Shown here: in pieces, positions 1 to 6,920 of the stretch
Position numbering within the stretch: the first letter of the stretch is position 1
How the letters are laid out: every line of letters begins with the position of its first letter
Assembly (NCBI GenBank): GCA_934565415.1
Contig: CAKTHQ010000004.1
Location: forward strand, 14,311-78,310
DNA from: an uncultured Oscillospiraceae bacterium
GTDB taxonomy: Bacteria; Bacillota; Clostridia; Oscillospirales; Oscillospiraceae
Length of the DNA: 64,000 bases
Direction of reading: 5' to 3'
The notes under the pieces: generated by a model
Seen by the model: the letters and a program-made list of their open reading frames with translations, nothing else
Database searches by the model: none
Told to the model about the DNA's origin: nothing
Translations under genes and position numbers: made by a program

Positions 1-25
1 CTTCTCCGTCCTGCTGGGCGAATAA
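1..25 (+). CDS. Possible 3' end of an upstream gene (partial)
   Basis: From base 2 a frame reads FSVLLGE and stops at TAA (23-25). It is followed by a strong hairpin (61-95) that could end transcripts from both sides, so this may be the tail of a plus-strand gene lying left of the window. Seven codons are too few to identify anything. Confidence 0.2.
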
Positions 26-60
26 AGCCCCCCCTCAGCTCATCTTCCATCCCCACAAAA

Positions 61-95
61 TACCGCCGGACCCCATCTTAGGAGGTCCGGCGGTA
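61..95 (-). terminator. Terminator downstream of the CRISPR array
   Basis: A perfect 12-bp inverted repeat (61-72 with 84-95, arm ACCGCCGGACC, 11-nt loop). On the minus strand it is followed by ATTTTG, a modest U-run. It lies just beyond the leader-distal repeat, so it should end the pre-crRNA transcript. It could also act on a plus-strand gene arriving from the left. Confidence 0.65.
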
Positions 96-112
96 TGCGC
101 TATATCTGGCTG

Positions 113-742
113 AAATAATACCTCTACGAAATTACACAACTCTCAAACGGATGTGTACAACCAAGACTTGGCTGCGATGAATAATACCTCTACGAAATTA
201 CACAACTCTCAAACAGAACCTCGGAATCTTGACCATCACATCACGAATAATACCTCTACGAAATTACACAACTCTCAAACTCTTGGCGTCGTTGCTGCTT
301 CGCCCGGAGTGAATAATACCTCTACGAAATTACACAACTCTCAAACTAGGGGCCTCCCGGAGCGGAGGGCGAGGGAGAATAATACCTCTACGAAATTACA
401 CAACTCTCAAACAGGATAAATTGGTGGGGGACAGCGAGGCCCGAATAATACCTCTACGAAATTACACAACTCTCAAACGAGTTATCCGGCAAAGCCCGGA
501 ATGGCAGAGAATAATACCTCTACGAAATTACACAACTCTCAAACTCCTGAAATCCGTTGATTGGGGTACCATTAGAATAATACCTCTACGAAATTACACA
601 ACTCTCAAACAAGATAGATTGGTGGGGGACAGCGAGGCCCGAATAATACCTCTACGAAATTACACAACTCTCAAACTGTAGGCCCGGACCAGGAAGGTGT
701 CGATGAGAATAATACCTCTACGAAATTACACAACTCTCAAAC
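113..742 (-). CRISPR. CRISPR array, 10 repeats and 9 spacers, type II
   Basis: Ten 36-bp repeats start at 113, 179, 245, 311, 377, 443, 509, 575, 641 and 707. All nine spacers are exactly 30 bp. Read on the minus strand the repeat begins GTTTGAGAGTTGTG, typical of type II. The repeat at 113-148 carries a terminal G-to-A change on the plus strand, marking it as the old, leader-distal end, so the leader is at 743-816 and transcription is on the minus strand. Spacers 413-442 and 611-640 are 28/30 identical. The inner repeat segment pairs with the tracrRNA anti-repeat at 6189-6217. No spacer visibly matches this window. Confidence 0.98.
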
Positions 743-816
743 CTCAAAATCCCATTTTGAGCGCCGGACAACGCACCGGGGAGGGCTGTGTAAAAGGGGT
801 ACCGTCCAACTTTATT
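743..816 (-). promoter_or_regulatory. CRISPR leader, 74 bp
   Basis: This is the gap between the csn2 remnant stop and the first repeat. On the minus strand the bases touching the repeat read ATTTTGAG, close to the ATTTGAG leader-anchoring sequence that directs spacer insertion in streptococcal II-A systems. The same bases form a palindrome, CTCAAAAT/ATTTTGAG (743-750 with 754-761). I see no convincing sigma-A promoter in this short leader, so the array may be read through from the cas operon. Confidence 0.6.
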
Positions 817-1131
817 TTATATCTCACAAAGGTCCTTGTCAATAACCAATCGCTGCTCCTCCGGCAGGCGGGGATGGTCCTGGCTGTCTACCAGAAGGAG
901 CAAAAAGCCATGGTCCAGCGCCGACTGCAAAAAGCGACTTACCGCTTCATCCGGGAAAAAGCTGCGGAGATTGACAAAAACAAACAGCTTTTCCCGCTCG
1001 TAGCACCGCACCAGCTCCATATAGTCCAAAAGCTGCTCCATGGGGTCCGTATAGTCCTCCCGGAGGGTAATTCCCGCAGCTTTCAAAAGTCCGGCAATCG
1101 TGCACTGCCCGCAGGTCACATCACAATCCAT
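817..1131 (-). pseudogene. csn2: csn2 remnant (C-terminal half only)
   Basis: The 104-residue frame matches the C-terminal half of Csn2, the ring-forming DNA-end-binding protein of II-A spacer acquisition. Visible are GLLKAAGI, LLDYMELVRCYEREKLFVFV, NLRSFFPDEA, LLLLVDSQDHPRLPEEQ and the closing VIDKDLCEI. Family members are usually about 220 residues. The frame also runs upstream, out of phase, through the 3' end of cas1 (PFLPFLFAMDCDV), as expected if a deletion joined cas1 to mid-csn2. It is not Cas2: no ferredoxin-like start with the DxPT motif is present. Translation could start at the ATG overlapping the cas1 stop by 16 bp, but the product would lack the N-terminal half. Confidence 0.8.
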
Positions 1132-2006
1132 GGCAAATAGAAATGGTAAAAACGGATATATGTAGGGTCCGCCTGGTTCAGTGCGTCAAATACGCTGCGT
1201 ACATAAATGCCGATGGCATTCAAAACCGTCTGCTCGCTGTCCTGGATTGTGACCTTCTCATTGAGAACCCCGATCATTTTCCGCCGCGCTTCTTTGTCGA
1301 ATTCCCGGAAGCCCTCCCGGTATACAATCCGGTCCACGCAGATGCGAAAGGGCTCCATCAGGTCGCTGCTGAGGTTAAAGGGGTTCATGCCGTTGTCGTG
1401 ATGCAGGCCCAACTGGGTCAGGTATCCGCAGGCGGATACCTCCCGGTTGAAGGCCGATAAAAGGATGGTATAGCCATAATCCAGGGCGCTGTTCCATACG
1501 GAATCCCCGGAACGGATAAACTCCATACCGAAAACCGCATTGAAATAGACCTTCGCCGCGTGGCCTTCCCGGTTGGTGGCATCCTGAAATTCCAGCTGGG
1601 CCATATAGCCATCCAGCAGATTTCTCTCCCGCTCGTAGCCCAATTGGGAAAGAAACACCGCCTGCTGATATATCTTCTGCCGGATGATTTCCCCCCAAAT
1701 ACAGCCCTTTACCGTCTCTTCCCAGCCAATCTGGGCCTTGACCTTCCGGGCGCTGTCAAAGGAGCCCCGCACCGGGATCAGCTCGCTTTGGGGCATATGC
1801 TTCTGGTCACAAAAAATCACCTTGATCTTTTTCTCCGTCAGAGCCACCAGGAGGCATCCCGTCATGGCCACCGCCGGATTTTCAATCAAGAGCAATGCTA
1901 CCTCATCCAGGAAAATCCGCTTCACCTCCTCCCCCCGCACGACCAGGTACCCCATTTTCAGGTCCAGCTTGCAGCGGGAGGAGATGATTACCGTGCGCCA
2001 GCTCAT
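1116..2006 (-). CDS. cas1: Cas1 integrase, type II-A-like
   Basis: A 296-residue Cas1, the endonuclease that inserts new spacers into the array when complexed with Cas2. It starts SWRTVIISSRCKL and shows NREGHAAKVYFNAVFG (metal-binding Glu), ALDYGYTILLS and LGLHHDNGMNPFNLSSDLME (His and Asp ligands). Length and motifs fit the family. The start overlaps the cas9 stop by ATGA. The last residues (FYHFYLPWIVM) look unlike family ends and lie over the csn2 frame, so the extreme C-terminus may be altered by the same deletion that removed cas2. Without Cas2 it cannot form the usual Cas1-Cas2 complex. Confidence 0.93.
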   Translation of the reverse strand: MSWRTVIISSRCKLDLKMGYLVVRGEEVKRIFLDEVALLLIENPAVAMTGCLLVALTEKKIKVIFCDQKHMPQSELIPVRGSFDSARKVKAQIGWEETVKGCIWGEIIRQKIYQQAVFLSQLGYERERNLLDGYMAQLEFQDATNREGHAAKVYFNAVFGMEFIRSGDSVWNSALDYGYTILLSAFNREVSACGYLTQLGLHHDNGMNPFNLSSDLMEPFRICVDRIVYREGFREFDKEARRKMIGVLNEKVTIQDSEQTVLNAIGIYVRSVFDALNQADPTYIRFYHFYLPWIVM

Positions 2007-5000
2007 AGCAGCTCCAGCAGATTCGGTCCGGCGCTTTCATGCAGCCCTGCCGGGGAGCTATCCACAATGTGGACATCGGAGTAATTCTTTTTCCAGTTGG
2101 AAAGGGCAGAGCTTGTACGCTTTATATATGCGTTTTTACTTGCGCCAACCGCAAGCATATCTACCCCGCCACTGCTATTGCGCTGAAATAACATTACAAA
2201 ATTTGATAGCAGTAAAATTTGATCCTTCAATGTCAATTTTGAGAAAGCATCCTGCCCAACTGCCAGCTTATCATTGTCCTTTACCGGGAAGTTGTTAAAC
2301 ACACCTGTCTCTAGTTTCTTTAACAAGAGATCGTAGAGTTCCATATTTTTTTGCGCTGATATCTCATCATACTTCTCATCCGGAAGTATTGCGGGGTTCT
2401 TTCGGCTCTTTTCCAGAAAAGAATCCAGATGCTTGATGTAGTCCTCCATATCACTTCCCACTATCAATGCCGTCATAGGAGACCATCGCACGCGCTTACC
2501 CTCACTGTCCTTACTTGATAGCGCCATTCGCAATCCGTCGAAAGAGAAAACCGTATTGATTTTCAGCTTTCGCCCACTAAGTAAAAGTTCCACATCGGAT
2601 ACCGTCTGTCCATTATTTATTTGGGAAATCACCCCGCGGATGTATGCTTTTCCCGATTCATTACTTTCCTCAAATTCTCTTATATCTATCAAATTAACAG
2701 GTACAAGCATTGCTTCCACTTTCTTCTTTATACAGTATCTTGCTAAAACGTAATAACTAACCGTTGCATTGTTATACCCGCCATATTTATTGGTCGGAAG
2801 CTCTTTTCCGCAAAGTTCTTTCTTCAACGGAATAAGTCCTTCAGCAGCCATCTGTGGTTTTTGAAGGAACAGTCCCGCATGATTTTTTGCATTGGAAATA
2901 CTCTTTCGCTCAAACGTATACCGGACTAGGTGTACCGCGTTTTTCCTGTAAACCGTTTTTACCTTTTCCAAGTCCTCCTTTCCTCTCCAAATGACTGTAT
3001 CCCCATGCTTCAAGCGACGCTCCATGATCTCTTTTACCTGCACATTGTAATCCTCTGTCAGACGGAACCAGCGTTTGTTGAAGCGTTCATGGTATACATT
3101 TCCAACAACAATGTTTAAATAAGCATCCTTGGCATGGTGCAGATCGTTGACGGAACGACATTTGTAAATTTTATTTTCCTGCCGGAACTCAGATACAAGT
3201 CCCGCTTTTACATATACGATTTCCGCCTCGGGGTAGACCTCCTTCAAAAGCTCTGCCACAACTTTGGTAGATTGTCGGGTCTCCACCAGCTGTCGGTTGA
3301 TAAAGCCCTGTTTTTCTTCGTTGGTAAAATCTTCCGATCTGGTAAGCCGGCGAAACTTTTCGTCGGTCATCAAACCATTTTTCTTTAGTTCCTCCCAAAA
3401 CCCTCTCTGCCTATCCCGAATCTCTTTGGCGACGAGGTTAGTTTTTTTATCTCCATTGACTGTAGACTCTACCAAAACCAGATTGTTCAGGACACTGTCA
3501 TCCTTCACATACTTTTTAGGATAGATATGATCCTTGTTGTAGAAATCCCCGCCAAGTTTGGCCAAATCGATGGGATGCCCGGTATAGGCGCATTTGCCCA
3601 TTTGCAGATAGTACAGGAACAGCACATCGCTTTGCAGCCGATTGTCGGCCATCTCCCCCATGTCCTCCAGCTGCTTTTGCAGCTGCCGTGCTTCCTCGGT
3701 TTTGATGGACTGGTAAAGGTCCAGAAGCTGCTTCTTCCGGCTGCTGGTGCGCTTTCCCCGCTGGTCCGGCGTTCCGCCCCGGGCCATTTCGATAAAGATC
3801 TTTTGGGGCGTTCCGGCCACATCGGTCACATCCCGGACAATATCCAATGTCCTATGGATGCTTCTGCGGGCGCTTCCGGGTAAGCGGTAGCCCTTCAAGC
3901 GTTCGGACAGGGACTTTTGGTTCTCCGGCTTTGCATAAAAGCTGCGGTTTTTCTCCTCAATGGTCTGGGCAAAGGTATACCGGTCAGACAGCAGCTGCAT
4001 CAGGTTTTCGTTGGTATCCCACAGCCATTCCAGAATGGATTTTTGCTCGCCGCCCTCCGATGGGCCGCCCTGCAGTCCTGTTAAAAACGCTCTGGACAAC
4101 CGGCCAAAACCCTTTAGATTCTGCCGGGAAATATAAGTTCTGTCCTCTTTGGAGAGTTTCGGATATTCCAGCGCCAGCCAGCGGACCACCCGCCCCCGGT
4201 CCTCACTGTAGGCGCAGTGGTGGATAATATCTTCCACCTGACTCTCGGTAAGCATTTTGTCTTCCAAAAGCTTTCGGAAAACATGGTACCCATGGAGGCT
4301 GGAATGCACCGCAGTATCCAGTCCGCTGAGCACGGCATCTTTCTCAATCAGGCCATGGTCTATCAAATAAGTTTTGATCTTCGCCGGAGTAACTCGCCGG
4401 TCCTCCATGAAAACGCCTGTAAAAATCCGCTGTTTGACCTCCGCCGGGATGGGCCGCCCGTCGATTTTCAGATTGTTCAGCTCGTTCAAAACCGTAAAGC
4501 GGCCGTATAACAGGGATTTTTCCGGCAGCACCTCTTCCCCGGGCAGATAGGTGCAGGTATTGGTCATCCGCTTGATAAACGCATTTTCGCTGGCATCCAG
4601 ATCCACTATCTCCGCCAGGTTCCAGGGAAGAATTTTCTCCCCCTTCTTCTCCGGTTTCCGCACAAGCCAGGCATTGGGACTGTTTTTATTCAGCGGACCC
4701 ACAAAGTAAGGTACCCGGAAGGAGAAAATGGCCTGGATTTTTTCCGATACCGTCCTTCCGTTCTCGTCCGTTTGGGTCAGCAGCGGAAGATACTTTTCCG
4801 CCATTGTAAGAATGCGGTCCAGTTCCATCCGGTACAGCTGCTGGGGGATGATTCGGTTATCCGTGTCCTTTTGCTTTGGGAGGAAGGTACCCAGGTCCAG
4901 CCTGGTCAGCATATCCGCATACCCGGCCCGGTCCTCCTCGGAAACAGGGGTATCTTTTACGATTTTCTTCAGGTAATCACCGAATTTCCCCTTGTCTGCC

Positions 5001-6145
5001 CATTTGAATTTCGCCGGCCGGCCCGCTTTTTGAGCGGAGCGGATATGCTTGGAGTAGGCAGCATAATTTCCGTCCACCACTTTTCGGAACACCTCGGAAT
5101 ATTTTTCCGGATGGTAGGTCCGGATAAACTTTTTCAGATACGCCAGGTCCCGCTTGTGCTGATCGTAAACTTTAATTTTTGCCAGGGAAACACAGGGCAT
5201 CTCTGTATCCTTCGGAAATGTCATGGTTGCCAGCAGTCTTGCGCAGTCAGACATTTTCCGCAAATAGTCCAAAATCTCCGCCTGCTCTTCTGAAAGTCCC
5301 TCCAGCGCCTGGGCAAAGGTTTCGTCGTCCCCACAAAGGTTCAGGGATATTTCCAGCTCCGGCTCCCCAAACAATGCCGCCAGCTTTACGGAACCGCCGG
5401 ACAGCAAGCCCACCATCTGCTCCACGGAGTAGGGCTCTTCCTCCTGTTTGGGGAAACGTTTTCCTTCAAACAGCTCTGCCTTAAAAGCATCCTTTTTTCC
5501 TTTTACCCCGGTTTTCCTCTGCATGATCTGCAATACCTGCTCCGGCTGTACCGACTCCGGCCAAGGGAGCGGATACTCTATTCCATTCAGGTATGCAATG
5601 AATTCATTGTATATCTTGGAAAAATCCAGCAGCTTATCCACCTGTCCGGCATCCATATCAAACAGGAAATGCCCCCGGTGTGCAATCAGCCAGCTGCACG
5701 CCATATACACAAGCCGTACATCCTGCGGGGCCGTACCCTTCATCAGCTCCAGAATCAGATGATGGATCGTTGGATAGCGTCTGCGGTATTCCTCATCTGT
5801 CACATTCCCGCCGCAAAACAGCTGCACACCCTGGCTCTTGTCCTCCGGAAACAAAAAGCTTTCTTTGCGCCGGATGAAGAAATGAGGATCAATTTTACAT
5901 ATCTCCTCTACGAAAAACGATTGCAGCAGAATTTCCCGCTGTTTTCTGCGATCCAATCTCCGGCGGGCTGCCCGGTATCCTCTGCGTTCGGCGGCGTTTT
6001 GCCCCTCTTCAAAGGTCATTACACCCCACATCGGCTCGCCGCGATATTTCAGCAGGGAATATTCCGTATTCGTAACCGCGTACCCAACGGAATCCGTGCC
6101 GATGTCAAGCCCCAGATAGTAGCCCTGATTTTTTTCAAAAGCCAT
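2003..6145 (-). CDS. cas9: Cas9 RNA-guided nuclease, 1380 aa
   Basis: Full-length large Cas9, which cuts DNA matched by crRNA:tracrRNA. RuvC-I is near the start (GLDIGTDSVGYAV, catalytic Asp14), followed by the Arg-rich bridge helix (AERRGYRAARRRLDRRK, about 52-68). RuvC-II is IFIEMARGG (Glu about 785), the HNH domain holds NKDHIYPKKYVKDDS (His about 873) with NLVLVESTVNGDKK, and RuvC-III is LHHAKDAYLN (about 1004). All catalytic residues are present and the frame is unbroken, so interference should work even though adaptation is damaged. The minus-strand RBS AGGAGG (6154-6159) is well placed. Size and the csn2 remnant point to subtype II-A. It is first in the cas9-cas1-csn2' operon. Confidence 0.97.
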   Translation of the reverse strand: MAFEKNQGYYLGLDIGTDSVGYAVTNTEYSLLKYRGEPMWGVMTFEEGQNAAERRGYRAARRRLDRRKQREILLQSFFVEEICKIDPHFFIRRKESFLFPEDKSQGVQLFCGGNVTDEEYRRRYPTIHHLILELMKGTAPQDVRLVYMACSWLIAHRGHFLFDMDAGQVDKLLDFSKIYNEFIAYLNGIEYPLPWPESVQPEQVLQIMQRKTGVKGKKDAFKAELFEGKRFPKQEEEPYSVEQMVGLLSGGSVKLAALFGEPELEISLNLCGDDETFAQALEGLSEEQAEILDYLRKMSDCARLLATMTFPKDTEMPCVSLAKIKVYDQHKRDLAYLKKFIRTYHPEKYSEVFRKVVDGNYAAYSKHIRSAQKAGRPAKFKWADKGKFGDYLKKIVKDTPVSEEDRAGYADMLTRLDLGTFLPKQKDTDNRIIPQQLYRMELDRILTMAEKYLPLLTQTDENGRTVSEKIQAIFSFRVPYFVGPLNKNSPNAWLVRKPEKKGEKILPWNLAEIVDLDASENAFIKRMTNTCTYLPGEEVLPEKSLLYGRFTVLNELNNLKIDGRPIPAEVKQRIFTGVFMEDRRVTPAKIKTYLIDHGLIEKDAVLSGLDTAVHSSLHGYHVFRKLLEDKMLTESQVEDIIHHCAYSEDRGRVVRWLALEYPKLSKEDRTYISRQNLKGFGRLSRAFLTGLQGGPSEGGEQKSILEWLWDTNENLMQLLSDRYTFAQTIEEKNRSFYAKPENQKSLSERLKGYRLPGSARRSIHRTLDIVRDVTDVAGTPQKIFIEMARGGTPDQRGKRTSSRKKQLLDLYQSIKTEEARQLQKQLEDMGEMADNRLQSDVLFLYYLQMGKCAYTGHPIDLAKLGGDFYNKDHIYPKKYVKDDSVLNNLVLVESTVNGDKKTNLVAKEIRDRQRGFWEELKKNGLMTDEKFRRLTRSEDFTNEEKQGFINRQLVETRQSTKVVAELLKEVYPEAEIVYVKAGLVSEFRQENKIYKCRSVNDLHHAKDAYLNIVVGNVYHERFNKRWFRLTEDYNVQVKEIMERRLKHGDTVIWRGKEDLEKVKTVYRKNAVHLVRYTFERKSISNAKNHAGLFLQKPQMAAEGLIPLKKELCGKELPTNKYGGYNNATVSYYVLARYCIKKKVEAMLVPVNLIDIREFEESNESGKAYIRGVISQINNGQTVSDVELLLSGRKLKINTVFSFDGLRMALSSKDSEGKRVRWSPMTALIVGSDMEDYIKHLDSFLEKSRKNPAILPDEKYDEISAQKNMELYDLLLKKLETGVFNNFPVKDNDKLAVGQDAFSKLTLKDQILLLSNFVMLFQRNSSGGVDMLAVGASKNAYIKRTSSALSNWKKNYSDVHIVDSSPAGLHESAGPNLLELL

Positions 6146-6146
6146 C

Positions 6147-6175
6147 TTGACAACCTCCTGTTTTCTTTATATACT
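6147..6175 (+). promoter_or_regulatory. tracrRNA promoter
   Basis: TTGACA (6147-6152), a 17-bp spacer and TATACT (6170-6175) form a near-consensus sigma-A promoter on the plus strand, with predicted start near 6182, just before the anti-repeat. The -35 box abuts the cas9 start codon and the spacer covers the cas9 RBS on the other strand. Confidence 0.85.
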
Positions 6176-6181
6176 TAGAGG

Positions 6182-6294
6182 CAGAGAACCTCTACGAATT
6201 ACACAACGCGTTCAAATAAATGTTCTCACCTCCCGTCGGCTTGCCCGGCAGCACAGTGTGTGCTCTTCAAAGATCCCCTATGGGGGTCTTTTTT
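6182..6294 (+). ncRNA. tracrRNA
   Basis: The anti-repeat (6189-6217) pairs with the crRNA repeat. An upper duplex forms from CCTCTACG and AATTACACAA with one bulged U, then comes an internal bulge, then a lower 6-bp stem at TCAAAT. After this lie three hairpins expected of a type II tracrRNA tail: GTCGG/CCGGC (6235-6249), AGCACA/TGTGCT (6250-6264), and the terminator GATCCCC/GGGGGTC followed by six T (6272-6294). It is transcribed opposite to cas9 and starts inside the cas9 leader region. Confidence 0.92.
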
Positions 6295-6385
6295 GTTGCC
6301 CCGTCTCTTTTCCATGATAATAGCACTTCATCTGTCCATTAATTCGGACTTATACGGCTCCATATAAAAAATTCCGCACGTTTCA

Positions 6386-6414
6386 TATATAATTTTATTT
6401 TATCATAGCTGCAA
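6386..6414 (-). promoter_or_regulatory. Likely cas9 operon promoter
   Basis: On the minus strand TTGCAG (6409-6414), 17 bp, TATATA (6386-6391). If used, the cas9 mRNA starts near 6378 and its roughly 230-nt 5' UTR is antisense to the whole tracrRNA. Confidence 0.5.
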
Positions 6415-6547
6415 CGATATGTCTATTACAGTCCGCATAATATCCTTATCTTCTTTCCCTTCCCCCACCATACATAATTCCCCTTTTCCTGCAAATACTG
6501 CTACCGTGAACAAATCGCGCTTCCGCGCTTCAAAAGGAGAAGAGAGT

Positions 6548-6721
6548 ATGAAAGCTACAGGCATTGTACGCCGGGTAGACGACCTGGGCAGAATCGTCAT
6601 TCCCAAGGAAATCCGAAGAACCCTGAGAATCCGGGAGGGCGACCCGTTGCAGACATCATTGACACAGTGGGAGAAATACTGCTTTTCTATGTTGGATTTG
6701 GCTAAACGGCGGGGGTGGTAG
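6548..6721 (+). pseudogene. spoVT: spoVT N-terminal fragment, interrupted at codon 34
   Basis: The first 34 residues, MKATGIVRRVDDLGRIVIPK then EIRRTLRIREGDPL, are the AbrB-type swapped-hairpin DNA-binding start of SpoVT, the forespore regulator of late sporulation and germination genes. Directly after GDPL the frame enters element sequence and stops 23 codons later. The missing 146 residues, starting again at GDPL, are at 25092-25544. The break falls within the DNA-binding fold, so the fragment should be inactive. The start has a good RBS (AAAGGAG, about 6533). Joining the two parts gives 180 residues, the normal SpoVT length. Confidence 0.93.
6638..6649 (+). repeat. attL core of the spoVT element
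   Basis: GGCGACCCGTTG, identical to 25092-25103. Flanking bases differ on both sides (AG before here, GAC before the right copy; CAG after here, GAA after the right copy), which defines the shared core. Confidence 0.88.
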
Positions 6722-6786
6722 GGGTACATAACAACGAAAACGAAAGCGGCGATCGTCGGTATCCGAGAGAAATGAACCATGTAAAC

Positions 6787-6829
6787 GGACGGCCCGAACC
6801 CATTGCATTGCAATTGATTCGGGCCGTCC
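6787..6829 (-). terminator. Terminator of the type I R-M operon
   Basis: Perfect 12-bp stem GGACGGCCCGAA/TTCGGGCCGTCC (6787-6798 with 6818-6829), about 90 bp beyond the hsdR stop on the minus strand. There is no long U-run. The 6722-6920 stretch holds only this hairpin. Confidence 0.6.
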
Positions 6830-6920
6830 TCTCTGTGTCAGCAAGGGCAACATATGTTGTCCTATTCTATACCAAATGCTTCGGGATGCCAGATGCCGAG
6901 TTTGTAATTTGTAAATACAT

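Noticed and set aside
817-1131. Calling the gene after cas1 cas2, or the locus type II-C
   Set aside because: Position suggests cas2, but the sequence matches the C-terminal half of Csn2 and shows no Cas2 signature, so II-A with a deletion fits better.
153-1140. Open frames running through the CRISPR array and leader
   Set aside because: They translate the 36-bp repeats as peptide repeats, have no RBS and are explained by the array.
6435-6547. A sigma-G promoter for spoVT
   Set aside because: CATACAT (6469-6475) resembles a -10, but no GHATR-type -35 lies at the right distance; too weak to annotate.
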